DNA of 64,000 bases from assembly GCA_964007475.1 (NCBI GenBank), contig CAXFZM010000052.1:372001-436000 (forward strand). Reading direction: 5' to 3'. The notes beneath the pieces were generated by a model that was given only the letters and a program-made list of their open reading frames with translations, did not search any database and was not told the DNA's origin. Positions within the stretch are counted from its first letter, which is position 1; every line of letters starts with the position of its first letter. Below are positions 33,770-46,072 of the stretch, one piece after another. Position numbers and translations under genes: made by a program. This stretch comes from Hybos culiciformis. Its lineage: Eukaryota > Arthropoda > Insecta > Diptera > Hybotidae.

Positions 33770-34420
33770 TATCGCGGACATAAAAATGACATTTGTCCGC
33801 AATTCGAAATGTCTTTTGTCCGCCACGGACAAACGACATTTTCCAAAATGTCATTTCTCCGCAATAAAAATGACATTTGTCCGCTAAAAATCTGAAAAAT
33901 CAATCGCGGAATTTGTCCGCTAAAAATTTAAAAAATCAATCGCGGACAAAGACATCTTCCGGTGGGGGCGGCGAGCGGGCGGGTGGACCAGTTCAACCGC
34001 CCGCTCGCCGCCCCCCCACCACCCTATCTTTAAGGGGCAAATCGGGCAAAAAAAAAAATTGCACATACAAAATTTATGAACAATTTGGTGGGCCTCTACC
34101 CCTCTTCCTTTTCCAAGCTTCAGACGATTCTGAGTTGTTCACGTAATCTACAGTATCTCCAAAATTGAAAACTCAATCGCGGACAAATGATATTTGTCCA
34201 AAATGACATTTGTCCGCTAAAAAAACTGAAAAATCAATCGCGGACAAATGTCATTTTGCAAAATGTCATTTGTCCGCTAATTTTGAGACATTTGTCCGCG
34301 GCGGACAAATGTCATTTTACAATCGCGGAAAATGACATTTTGCAAAATGACATTTGTCCGCGAAGTTTCCCATACAAATTTCATCGTGGACAAATATCCC
34401 GCGGACAAATGTCACGGCGC
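33770..34420. repeat. Cluster of palindromic GCGGACAAATGTCATTT modules
   Basis: More than a dozen direct and inverted copies of GCGGACAAATG(T/A)CATTT(TG) / CATTTGTCCGC occur, often paired head-to-head to make local palindromes. Examples are CGCGGCGGACAAATGTC around 34298 and AATCGCGGACAAATG near 34180 and 34235. They surround a GC-rich hairpin and a unique stretch at 34040-34160. Frames over it are artefacts. Confidence 0.8.
33961..34020. repeat. GC-rich hairpin, ~23-bp stem
   Basis: GGTGGGGGCGGCGAGCGGGC... pairs with ...CCGCTCGCCGCCCCCCCACC across a ~13-base loop (33984-33996). One to two extra C in the right arm bulge. It is extreme GC content for this AT-rich window. Confidence 0.85.
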
Positions 34421-34537
34421 CTTTTTTTTGGTGTTTTATAACAATTGAAAAAATTAAAAATAATACTTATCCCTAAAAATAAAAATCAATAAACAAAACT
34501 TAAGTCACTTCGAAACAGGAAATAATTTAAAATTTGC

Positions 34538-34976
34538 TAAAAATGGTAATTTTTTTGTAACCTGCGAAAGCGGCTTTTTAAAGTGGTCTGGAAGACCTTT
34601 GCAAAATGGTATAGAGTGACCAAATCGGTTGAAAATTGAGGGAGTACATTCAAATGAAAAAACCCATTTTTTGTTTTTTCAGTGTTTTTAGGGTTTCTCT
34701 ATGGGTTAAACTGGCAACACCGAGTTGCCAACACCTGCAAAGAAAGCCCGCACGAATACCTACTTAAAATGATATATGAAAATATTCTTGTAAATTTAAC
34801 AACAGAGAGATGATAGTTTGAAGTTTCAAAATTTTCCAAGCCTCCTGCCGCAAGAATCGTCATATCTCCCAAAATCTGAAATGCAAAAACTTAGGTCAAA
34901 TATCAGCCTATAAAATAAATGTAAAATGAAAGTCTAACGATTAACTTGAAAAAATGAAAAAAATGTAAGGTTGCTA
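34538..34976. repeat. Truncated second copy of the TAGCAACCTGACA element
   Basis: Matches about 14006-14514 at high identity, including GGGTTTCTCTATGGGTTAAA and the right end TGTAAGGTTGCTA. It lacks an internal segment (14030-14075 of the other copy) and the left ~1.3 kb. The right end is followed by TACCTAAT. Non-coding. Confidence 0.8.
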
Positions 34977-35921
34977 TACCTAATTATACTTTGTAACTAC
35001 ATTCATATATGATTTTTGGTATTTATTCATATATGACAATGGTGTTTTGTACATAATAATTGTTATTTTATGACCATTTTTGGTAGTCTCCTATGAAAAA
35101 CATTTTTTTTTTTAATTTTTATTGTTAGAAATTTTTTGAAGTTAACTAATATATTTTAACAATTTGATATTTGTGGATTTTAAATGTCATCAATGAACAA
35201 ATTTTATTTCTTTATTTTCGGACTAGGTAAATAAAAAACTATCAAACATCAAGACCAGTTTCTTTTAACTTTTCAACATTGCTACTGTTCATGATAATAC
35301 ATTTTTTCATGTGATAATTTTTTTCTATGAAATTTTTTTTTTTTTTCTATTTTCGTCATCTTGTTTTCTTATTTTTCTAACAGACTATCTTGGAGCATTT
35401 TTGGATGAAAATAAAAATAAAAATATTACATAAATAAACGAGCAGTATCCATTTCCAAAATCTACATATTTAATTTAGTCTTAACATTCAAAATTACGTT
35501 CGAAAGTCTGCAATAAATTTCATAAACGATTCCCAAAGATATTTCGCAACCTTCAATTATCAAAAGTTCTAGAATCCCAACTAACAAATTAGCTCTATAA
35601 GAGAATTCGATTCTTTTAGTAGAAAGCTTATGTATTCTAGTAACTATCTATTAAGTAGCAAGAATTCTGTTATTACCTCAAAAGTGGCGAAAATTAAATG
35701 TATAATTTGTTATATAAGTATTTACAAACGGGTTAGTAGGTGGCTAAGAACATTCTCGAATCCTGTAACTATTCCCATTATTAGCCTGTATAACACTTTT
35801 TTTCATGAAAGAAAAGAGAAGGACAGCGATAAAAAAGAAGTGCATAAATATATATAAAAAAAAAAATAGTGAAAAGAAAAGGAAAACAAATAAAATATAA
35901 TAAATAAATATTACGATGGGT
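34977..35921. other. Non-coding AT-rich spacer
   Basis: No gene recognised. Small frames here lack any family signature. Confidence 0.35.
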
Positions 35922-36670
35922 CAGCGATGAGCGGTCTAAGGTGCTCCAGGTGCAGAGCACACTCTCTTAAAAAATACCTTATCAAAATAAAATTATAAAA
36001 AAAAATTATAACTAGCTAGAGTTTTTAAATCAATATGTTTTTTTTTTTCAATACGTACTGGCAAACAAAAGTACTCTGAATATTTTTAAAAATCGCGTTA
36101 GAATCTGAAAAAACTAAAAACTAAAAATTTACCATTATCGCACAGCAATTATAGTTATAACAAATTTTTTGGTGCTAATCAGGTGCTAACTTGCTTGAAC
36201 AAAAGTAATAAAGCTTTTTATTTTTCATATAAAAAATTTCCAGCATTGCGCATGCGTAATCATTTTACACAAGCAAAATAACAAAAAATAAATCCTTTTG
36301 TGTGCTACAAATTTTTGCACCTCTCTATCAAGAAACGAACATTATAAATAAGTTCTGATCCTACACAAAAAACTATAGTGGAAAACTGTGAAGGTGTAAG
36401 CTTTTTATATTGTTTTGTGCTTTTGATTTTTTGCCGCTCAAGGGAATTTTTCTCTCTCTGAACATAGGAACTCTAGTGGAAAACTGTGAAGGTGTGTTTT
36501 GTTCTGTTTTGTTTTGTGCTTTTGATTTTTTGCCGCTCAAGGGAATTTTTCTCTCTCTGAACATAAAACTCTAGTGGAAAACTGTGAAGGTGTGTTGTTT
36601 TGTTTTGCGAACATAAGAATCGTAAGATTCTGAAAAGTAAACGGTTGTAAGTGACAATAATGTTGTCTTT
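35922..36670 (-). repeat. hAT MITE copy C, inverted and truncated
   Basis: It begins CAGCGATGAGCGGTCTAAGG, the right end of the element at 36735-37806, in opposite orientation. It runs through the same CTCTAGTGGAAAACTGTGAA units and stops in poly-A at about 36665. With copy A it forms a ~740-bp-arm inverted repeat. Confidence 0.78.
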
Positions 36671-36673
36671 AAA

Positions 36674-36707
<34 letters not shown>

Positions 36708-36734
36708 TATCAGCGGATATATATATATATATAT
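36671..36734. repeat. A-run and (AT)n around CAGCGG
   Basis: Poly-A, then two (AT)n blocks separated by CAGCGG. It is the axis between the inverted copies C and A. Confidence 0.85.
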
Positions 36735-37806
36735 CAGCGGCGTGCGGTGACTTTTATTTGAAGGTGTGCAGAATTGTCCCACTCTTGGATTGACCCAGAA
36801 CCAATGACGAGGACGTGGAGGGTTCCATTTTTTTTTTTTTTTTTTTTAATTAATCTAGATTGTAGTTAATTATAATTTTTAAAGTTTTGAAAGAAATTTA
36901 ATTTTACAATAGTGCTTCTCCTGAAAAAAAATTTAAAATAAAAATATTCTATATAAAAAAATTTTCCTGAGATGCATTAAACTTAATTTTAACAAAAACA
37001 TTTCAATATACATTTTTTTTTTAAAGACAACATTATTGTCACTTACAATCGTTTACTTTTCAGAACCTTAAGAATCGTAGAGAGAAAAATTCCCTTGAGC
37101 GGCAAAACATCAAAAGCACAAAACAAAACAAAACACACCTTCACAGTTTTCCACTAGAGTTCTTATGTTCAGAAAGAGAAAAATTTCCTTGAGCGGCAAA
37201 ACATCAAAAGCACAAAACAAAACAAAACAAAACACACCTTCACAGTTTTCCACTAGAGTTCTTATGTTCAGAAAGAGAAAAATTTCCTTGAGCGGCAAAA
37301 CATCAAAAGCACAAAACAATATAAAAAACTTACACTAGAGTTTTCCACTAGAGCTTTTTGTGTAGGATCAGAAATTGTTAAAATGTTCGTTTATGATAGA
37401 AAGGTGCAGAAATTTTGTAGCACCCAAAAGGATTTATTTTTTGTTATTTTGCTTGTGTAAAATGATTACGCATGCGCAATGCTGGAAATTTTTTGTATGA
37501 AAAATAAAAAGCTTTATTATTTTTGTTCAAGCAAATTGTGCTAGCACCTGATTAGCACCAAAAAATTTGTAATAACTATAATTGCGGTGCGATAATGGTA
37601 AATATTTAGTTTTTAATTTTTGTCAGATTCTAAAGCAATTTTTGAAAATATTCAGAGTACTTTTGTTTGCCAGTATATATTGAAAAAAAAACATATTGAT
37701 TTAAAAACTCCAGCTAGTTATAATTTTTTTTTTATAATTTTATTTTGATAAGGTATTTTAAGAGAGTGTGCTCTGCACCTGGAGCACCTTAGACCGCTCG
37801 CCACTG
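36735..37806 (+). mobile_element. hAT MITE copy A
   Basis: It starts CAGCGGCGTGCGGTGACTTT and ends GACCGCTCGCCACTG, so the ends are imperfect inverted repeats of the CAGTGGCG type. 1,072 bp, non-coding. It has internal ~100-bp direct repeats built on CACCTTCACAGTTTTCCACT and GAGCGGCAAAACATCAAAAG. The next copy follows after a single base. Confidence 0.8.
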
Positions 37807-37807
37807 A

Positions 37808-38993
37808 CAGTGGCGTGCGGTGACTTTTATATGAAGGTGTGCAGAGTTGTCCCACCCTTGGAGTGACCCAGAACCAATGACGAGGACGTAGAGGGATAAT
37901 GGTTCCATTTTTTATTTTTTTTTTATTTTTTATTTTTTTTTTATTAATCTAGATTGTAGTTAATTATAATTTATAATGTTCTTATAATGTTTTGAAACAA
38001 TAGTGCTTCTGCTCAAAAAAATTTCTAAATAAAAATATTCTGTGTAAAAAAATTCAACATGCATTTTGTTACTGTAATTTCCTTTTGAGATTTAATTACA
38101 CCAACCAAACGCAACTAGACTATTTTACGTTCAGAATATTTTTATTCCAAAATTTTCATTAAACTAAATTTTAACAAAAACATTTCAATAAACATTTTTT
38201 TTTAAAGACAACATTATTGTCACTTACAACAGTTTACTTTTCAGAATTTAACCATTCTTATGTTCATAGGAGAAAAATTCCCTTGAGCGGCAAAATATCA
38301 AAAGCACAAAACAAAACAACACATCTTCACAGTTTTCCACTAGAGTTCTTATGTTCAGAGAGAGAAAAATTCCCTTGAGCGGCAAAACATCAAAAGCACA
38401 AATCAAAACAAAACACACCTTCACAGTTTTCCACTAGAGTTCTTATGTTCAGAGAGAGAAAAATTCCTTTGAGCGGCAAAATATCAAAAGCACAAAACAA
38501 TATAAAAAGCTTACACCTTCACAGTTTTCCACTAGAGTTTTTTGTGTAGGATCAGAAATTGTTTATAATGTTCGTTTGTTGATAGAGAGGTGCAGAAATT
38601 TTGTAGCACACAAAAGGATTTATTTTTTGTTATTTTGCTTGTGTAAAATGATTACGCATGCGCAATGCTGGAAATTTTTTATATGAAAAATAAAAAGTTT
38701 TATTATTTTTGTTCAAGCAAGTTGTGCTAGCACCTGATTAGCACCAAAAAATTTGTTATAACTTTAATTGCAGTGCGATAATGGTAAATTTTTATTTTTT
38801 ACTTTTTTCAGATTCTAACGCGAATTTTGTAAATATTCAGAGTACTTTTGTTTGCCAGTATGTATTGAAAAACAAAAACATATTGATTTAAAAACTCTAG
38901 CTAGTTATAATTTTTTTTATAAATTTATTTTGATAAGGTATTTTTTAAGAGAGTGTGCTCTGCACCTGGAGCACCTTAGACCGCTCGCCACTG
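37808..38993 (+). mobile_element. hAT MITE copy B, tandem to copy A
   Basis: It starts CAGTGGCGTGCGGTGACTTT and ends GACCGCTCGCCACTG; 1,186 bp. It has three internal CACCTTCACAGTTTTCCACT units. ATATATAC follows the end, and ATATATAT precedes copy A, which suits one 8-bp TSD around the A+B dimer rather than two separate insertions. Confidence 0.8.
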
Positions 38994-40329
38994 ATATATA
39001 CATAATACATATTTCAAAAATGTTATGTGGACTTCATTTGTACCAATTTAATAAAAAAAAAAAATACTTCCTAAATATTTTCCACTTTAAAGGTAATTAA
39101 AGATAATTATTTTATTTTATTTTTAGTTTTCTATAAATTTAAAATATTTGTTATCTAAAAGTTTTTTTTTACATCCTTAATAATAAAAATAATAATATCC
39201 TTAAAGTTTTTAGAGAACTATTTCAACCAAAAAAATGTTTCATATGCTTTTTTTTTTAATTTTTTATTTCAAATTGAAAACATTAAGAAATTTTTTAAAA
39301 CTATTTATACTTACACATATAACATACATATATAGTGTTAATATTGAAGCTTTACATTTTAGTTGAACAATTGTTGTAATTAAAGAGAATATAAAAAGTA
39401 TTTTACCTTTTTATATGTTAATAGTTTTAATATGAAAAACAAGAGAGTAAATAATGAGTTATTTACCTTCAAGAAATAAAAAAATTACTCTTTCTGGGAC
39501 TACAGCAGTTAAGACCAAAGTTTTAAGATTTTAATTATAATTTAATTATAATAAAATCCATTAATAATAATTAATAATAATACTCTTACAGTACCGATTT
39601 TTTTGTGTCAAAGTATTATTTAATAATATGAAATTGAGACAATCTCAATTTGAGCTATATTTGTAAGTAATCGAGATTTTACATTTAAGAAAGTTTGGAA
39701 AATATTTCTTTTCTAGTGAAGAAAAAAAAAAAAAAAATAGGGACATTATTTTTTTTCTATATAAGCGCCTAATTGTAGAAGTTTAATATGTTTCACATTT
39801 TATATTAAACCCGAAAAAGAAAATATATAAAAAAAATCTAAAGTGAATGTAAAACTTACAATTAGCATCTTAATCCCCTTCTTTCTAGAGAATTAGGTAA
39901 ACAACTTTTTAAACTTTTTGAATAATTATAACTCAGAAACGGTGACTCTTACAAAAAAAATTGTACAGATCTTTTTTATAGATAATTGTACGATCTACAA
40001 TTTTTGTCTGAGATATTTTACGATAAAACTTACCATTTGATTAAAAAAAACTCAAAAAAACCCATTTTTGCCACCTTTGACCTTGAATAAATTTTTTTGC
40101 AAACACCGGACCAATTCGGACTTTCACATTTTATTTATAATGATATTCTGAACATTCATACCAATTTTTAGCTTGCTGTGAGTTAATGTAACTTTGTCTA
40201 TTTTTTGGGCTAAGTTGACCGGAGTAAATAATTTATTTAATTTTTAAAAATAATTTTACATAAACATAAAATCTAAGGTTTCTTATAAAATCAAGAATAT
40301 GAATAATATAAAGTATTATCATTGAAATC
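38994..40329. other. Non-coding AT-rich spacer
   Basis: No gene or recognisable element seen. Confidence 0.35.
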
Positions 40330-40563
40330 CAACAATTGACAATCTGACATTTGACAATCTGACATTTGATAATCTGACATTTGACAATCTGATATTTGAC
40401 AATCTGACATTTGGCAATCTGACATTTGACAATCTAACATTTGACAATCTGACATTTGCCAACGGACATTTGTCAAGAGAAATTTACCCATGAAAATCGG
40501 ACATTTGACAATTCGACATTTGCCAATTCTACATTTGCCAACGGACATTTGCCAATTCTACAT
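40330..40563. repeat. 15-bp minisatellite (GACATTTGACAATCT), locus 1
   Basis: About eight diverged copies of GACATTTGACAATCT, then variants CGGACATTTGCCAA and TTCTACATTTGCCAA. The array resumes at 41220-41250 after the 656-bp insertion. The MSDCQ-type frames are artefacts of a 15-bp period. Confidence 0.9.
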
Positions 40564-41219
40564 ATCGTCGGCCCAAAATTATAATGTCGTATCTGCATTT
40601 TTTGCGAAAATGAGTTAAGAATTGATCTTTATATTTTTCGAGATGATCTTTCGATTTGTCTTATCCACGTTGCTGTATCTTTAATAGTTATATTCAGTGT
40701 CGATTATGTCGTAAGTGACCTAAAAAAGATTTAATAAAATATTATAATGTCGTAACCAACAAAATGATGTCATTTACGACAGAATTGTATGTAAAATAGC
40801 GATAAACAAAATTCAATATTATAATGTCGCAACTGCTATTTCTAAATTTGGCTTTAAAATAAATAATTGTCTCTTAATTCTTAAAAGTTGTAAAAGATCA
40901 TTTTATGTAATTAAATTGCTAAAATATACTTGAAAAAATATATATTTGAATAAAATTTTTCAGTATTATAATATCATATCTGTATGAAATTTCAATTTTT
41001 CTCGGACCTTAAGGTAAAGAAGTTAAAAAAACTGTTATTACTTGGTAGCATAAAATATGCTTTTAAGACACAAATCTAGGAAGATTATTGAGGCGAAATA
41101 CGAAAAAAAATTTAAAAGTTTTTCGGCTCAATTTTTTTTCCGAGTGTTCCAAACTTTAAAGTCGATTTTCTCGAAACTTAGTTTTTGCAGATACGACATT
41201 AGAATTTTGGGACGACGAT
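40564..41219. mobile_element. Non-autonomous element with ATCGTCG ends
   Basis: Inverted ends ATCGTCGGCCCAAAATTATA (40564) and, inverted, ATCGTCGTCCCAAAATTCTA (41219) continue to TGTCGTATCTGCA, giving ~34-bp TIRs with a few mismatches. The motif TATTATAATGTCG recurs inside (near 40739 and 40818, with a weaker copy near 40965). Non-coding. The neighbouring minisatellite monomers give the empty site TTCTACAT/TTGCCAACGG, which implies no TSD, or at most a 2-bp AT. Confidence 0.78.
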
Positions 41220-41815
41220 TTGCCAACGGACATTTGACAATCCAACATTGGACCAGTTTTTCGTTTTACAAAACTAATTTTTTTATTAAGCATTTTTTCG
41301 GTTGAATATTGCAGAAAAATCGTAATGTTCGAAATAAGCCCCACAACATGCAGTTCGCAGCGTTTTTATTCACTATGATTTATAAATATACTAGCTACGA
41401 CTCTGACTGTTTTACTTTTGCAAGTGGAATTTTTGTTATTAGGTTGATAGAGAATTATGAAAGCCAGTTATTTTATAAATTTGGAGAAAACTATCTACGG
41501 GGAAACATTTATCATATTTACTTATTCACCGAATGAACAGGTTTCCAAACCAAGCCAAATTTGTGTTTTTAATCATTTCCTCTTTTTATGTACAAAACTT
41601 AATTTAAATCAGACGCCAATCAAATTTTAAAATAGCTTATAATAACCCACGACCCGAGGCAAAGACATGGTGTAAGTTTGATGGATTGAGCGGTTAAGGA
41701 GCCTATTCTTAACATATAAACAGACAGGCAAACATCCTTTGAGTTTTATATATATATATATATAGAAGAAGATATTTATCATAAAAAAATACGTAAATGT
41801 GTGTATATGTTACGG
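41220..41815. repeat. Dispersed repeat downstream of minisatellite, locus 1
   Basis: After the last minisatellite unit, ~560 bp is homologous to 60701-61275. Shared phrases are GGTTGATAGAGAATTATGAA, GGAGAAAACTATCTACGGGG, GAATGAACAGGTTTCCAAAC and CCCACGACCCGAGG, ending in (TA)n then GAAGATATTTAT. It contains no conserved frame. Confidence 0.8.
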
Positions 41816-43018
41816 TAAATATACGAATTCCGGTAAATGTGAGTTTAAAAACCCGTATTTTAATATTACATTATATTTACCGGTCCGATTGGCCCCATTT
41901 TTGTGTAGGGCGTAGAGGACGCGCCGCAAATCCCACTAACTAAAAAAAAAAACAAAGAATAATTTCATTTTCTTATTTATTTTTTGCTTTGTTTTTTTTT
42001 TTTTTTAATCTAATGAAAATGAAAGGTGAAAAAATATTTTCCAACTGATTTTACAGATTGTATATTTTTTTTTTTAACATTTTTTGATGTGAAAACTTAA
42101 AACCCAAAATAAATTTTATATTAAATATTGAGTGAGAGGGCATTCAAGCAATAATAATTCAAAAACATCTCTATCTGAACCGAAATAAGGAGCTTTGGGT
42201 TGGTTGGATGTACAAGATATTTTTTAAGATTACCATTAATTAATATCAGGGTATGTAAAATATCCCTCCTGAATTTTGCAATTTAATTCTTTTTCCTTCC
42301 CTAAAATTTAATTTCGAGGATTTATTTTTTTCATCTTTTTCAAAAATAGTTCTCCTGAAATTTAATTCCTTTTAAAAATACTTTTCAGGAGTTCCATTTT
42401 TTTCTCTCAGAGTAAAAAAAAATATTCAGAATTCTATAAATAATTCTTTTCGGAAAAAAAAGAAACAATCAGAAAAATATTTTTTCTTCTTTTTCTGAAA
42501 AGAAGGACAAAAATGTTTTCTTTTATGAGCAGCATAGTATACAGAAAAAAAATTGTATGTGTGCACCGTTCTAATTTTTTTTTTGAATTTTTGTTTACTT
42601 TATCTACTACGTGTTTTTTTTTATTTTTTTAGAGAAGGAAAAAAATCAAAAAGACAATAGTCTTCTTTGAAGGAAAAAGAAGAATATTATTTCTCTCCTA
42701 AATATATTCCTTTTTGAAAGTTTCTTTTAATGAGAGATTTATAAATTATTTAGGCAAATGTATGTGAAGTTTTACATTTTTTTTCACGAACCCTATACAT
42801 TAAATTGCATGCGACAAAATTTAAAATCGAATGCGACAAATTTAAAATCGCATGCGACAACATTAAAAAATTTGTTTTTTTTTTAAATTTTTAATTAAAA
42901 ACGGCTTTTAAAGGCTTAAAATCAATTAAATTAACTAAATTAATGTTATTTTAATTGTTCTGCACCAAAAAAATTAATAACTTACTGGAAAAAAGCTTTT
43001 TTTTTGTAAGAAAATCTT
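41816..43018. other. Non-coding spacer
   Basis: No gene. 42200-42760 is T/A-rich with AGGAGTT/CTTTTTCTGAAAA-like low-complexity repeats. A CGCATGCGACAAAATTTAAAAT-type short repeat occurs three times at 42805-42865 (core CATGCGACAA). Confidence 0.4.
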
Positions 43019-44757
43019 CGAACCGAAACCTTCAATGTAAACTAACTTCCAGTTGCCGGCCACTGCTGGCACTTTGTTCAAAGTTGGTCTTACGTCCACT
43101 TAACATTCCCCAATCCCTGGTATTTCCCAAAGTGCGGGCTTTCGGATTCATTTAATCAAGCAAAACTTCAAATTACGTACATTTTCATACAAAACGAACC
43201 GAAACCTTCAATGTAAACTAACTTCCAGTTGCCGGCCATTGCTGGCACTTTGTTCAAAGTTGGTCTTACGTCCACTTAACATTCTCCAATCACTGGTATT
43301 TCCCAAAGTGCGGGCTTTCGGATTCATTTAATCAAGCAAAACTTCAAATTACGTACATTTTCATACAAAACGAACCGAAACCTTCAATGTAAACTAACTT
43401 CCAGTTGCCGGCCACTGCTGGCACTTTGTTCAAAGTTGGTCTTACGTCCACTTAACATTCTCCAATCACTGGTATTTCCCAAAGTGCGGGCTTTCGGATT
43501 CATTTAATCAAGCAAAACTTCAAATTACGTACATTTTCATACAAAACGAACCGAAACCTTCAATGTAAACTAACTTCCAGTTGCCGGCCACTGCTGGCAC
43601 TTTGTTCAAAGTTGGTCTTACGTCCACTTAACATTCTCCAATCACTGGTATTTCCCAAAGTGCGGGCTTTCGGATTCATTTAATCAAGCAAAACTTCAAA
43701 TTACGTACATTTTCATACAAAACGAACCGAAACCTTCAATGTAAAAACTAACTTCCAGTTGCCGGCCACTGCTGGCACTTTGTTCAAAGTTGGTCTTACG
43801 TCCACTTAACATTCTCCAATCACTGGTATTTCCCAAAGTGCGGGCTTTCGGATTCATTTAATCAAGCAAAACTTCAAATTACGTACATTTTCATACAAAA
43901 CGAACCGAAACCTTCAATGTAAAAACTAACTTCCAGTTGCCGGCCACTGCTGGCACTTTGTTCAAAGTTGGTCTTACGTCCACTTAACATTCTCCAATCA
44001 CTGGTATTTCCCAAAGTGCGGGCTTTCGGATTCATTTAATCAAGCAAAACTTCAAATTACGTACATTTTCATACAAAACGAACCGAAACCTTCAATGTAA
44101 ACTAACTTCCAGTTGCCGGCCATTGCTGGCACTTTGTTCAAAGTTGGTCTTACGTCCACTTAACATTCTCCAATCACTGGTATTTCCCAAAGTGCGGGCT
44201 TTCGGATTCATTTAATCAAGCAAAACTTCAAATTACGTACATTTTCATACAAAACGAACCGAAACCTTCAATGTAAACTAACTTCCAGTTGCCGGCCATT
44301 GCTGGCACTTTGTTCAAAGTTGGTCTTACGTCCACTTAACATTCTCCAATCACTGGTATTTCCCAAAGTGCGGGCTTTCGGATTCATTTAATCAAGCAAA
44401 ACTTCAAATTACGTACATTTTCATACAAAACGAACCGAAACCTTCAATGTAAACTAACTTCCAGTTGCCGGCCACTGCTGGCACTTTGTTCAAAGTTGGT
44501 CTTACGTCCACTTAACATTCTCCAATCACTGGTATTTCCCAAAGTGCGGGCTTTCGGATTCATTTAATCAAGCAAAACTTCAAATTACGTACATTTTCAT
44601 ACAAAACGAACCGAAACCTTCAATGTAAACTAACTTCCAGTTGCCGGCCACTGCTGGCACTTTGTTCAAAGTTGGTCTTACGTCCACTTAACATTCTCCA
44701 ATCACTGGTATTTCCCAAAGTGCGGGTTTTCGGATTCTTTTAATCAAGCAAAATTTC
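43019..44757. repeat. 176-bp satellite array, ten units
   Basis: Units start with CGAACCGAAACCTTCAATGT at 43019, 43195, 43371, 43547, 43723, 43901, 44079, 44255, 44431 and 44607. Two units are 178 bp (extra AA in GTAAAAACTAAC). Units differ by only a few bases. The last unit degenerates at about 44735. The GC-richer core GTTGCCGGCCACTGCTGGCA contains an inverted repeat. No conserved protein frame. Confidence 0.95.
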
Positions 44758-46072
44758 GATTTTCCCAAAGTGCGAACAAAATATGGCATCAACCGAGACA
44801 AACTACTGACATTAAAATAATTTTCTTTGTGAAAATTAAATAATTTCTTACTAAACTATTACTAAATTTTGTTGGTATATGTGAGGAAAATTTTTTAATG
44901 ACTGAGCGAATAAACAAATAAAAAAAAATATTTATTTGCAAATTGCAAAATAAGTAATGTCATAAATACTAAAAAATACTTAATAAATAAATAAATAAAA
45001 TTGATTTTTGAAAAAAAAAAATAATAATAATCGCTATGTTAATTTTAAATTAGTCAAGTAAAAATTTTTTTTTTTAAGTAAATCTGAAATACCTGTAATA
45101 TGTCATAAGTTTTTAGTAAGCTTTTGTTTACAGATTTATAATTCCAGATTTCTAATTCCAGTTCATTGCTGGGTATGTTGCACGACACAAAAAAGATTTT
45201 CAACTTTTCTGTTGGGATTTTTTGCTGTGCAGCATTTTAGAGTAGGAATAATAATAATATTTATCAAATACAAATGTCAAATTAATCTTTTGTTTTGTTT
45301 TTATAATTTTTTTTTTTTATTATTAATTTTAAAATTTAAAATTAATAATAATTCGTATTTAATAAAAAACTTTCTCTTTTCCTATTTTTGTAAGCTATAT
45401 TATGTAAGCTAGTTATATAATTATGCTTTCTTAGTAATTTTTGTTGATTATTATAATTATAATTTTATTTTTTCTGTTAATTTTTTTCTTTAAATCTTTT
45501 TCTAAACAGAACAAAAAATTCAAGCGCAAATAATTTTCTTATAAAATTTCAAATTACTAGTTCGATAAATAATGTTTGTTGAATGTAAAATTTAGATAAA
45601 TATTTTTATAGATTTTATATGATATTTTTTTTTATGGTATCAAGATATTTTTTTTTTATAACTTGCTTCATAAAATAATACGGTAATGGTAAATGAATAT
45701 TCATTGTACTTAGAATTAAAACTAACACCTTCCTCAAAACAAACATTTTCAGATCAAGATAAATATAAAGAAAACCTTTTCCATATAATAAGTACAAAGT
45801 TAGTATTTGACACTCATTGCTATGAAGTACAGAGTATAAGGTAATTACTTATTCAAAACCAAGTTTTAATTTTTTCTTATTTAAAACTTATTGTAAAAAA
45901 GTTAATATCCATTATTTGATATATTAGATTAAAGTGTCCTTTAATACCGATATTAATTACATATTAATTACAAATTTCTTACATTTATTTCAATAACTAT
46001 ATTATTATTGCAGTAATTTACTTTTAAATCAAATGTTTTTGTCTAACATTTCATTGTTTGTTTTGATTTTAG
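44758..46072. other. Non-coding AT-rich spacer
   Basis: No gene seen. It could be intron or upstream region of the ERLEC1-like remnant that follows. Confidence 0.35.

Noticed and set aside
33877..34441. Two ORFs over the palindromic cluster
   Set aside because: They are built from repeat modules and the GC hairpin, with no family match.
36373..37319. MFRERKIPLSGKK and FCAFDVLPLKE repeat proteins
   Set aside because: Frames over the internal ~100-bp repeats of the hAT MITE copies. They end at MITE-internal variation.
41057..41536. Small ORFs spanning the TIR element and its flank
   Set aside because: They cross element boundaries, and the homologous 60.9-kb locus does not keep the frames.
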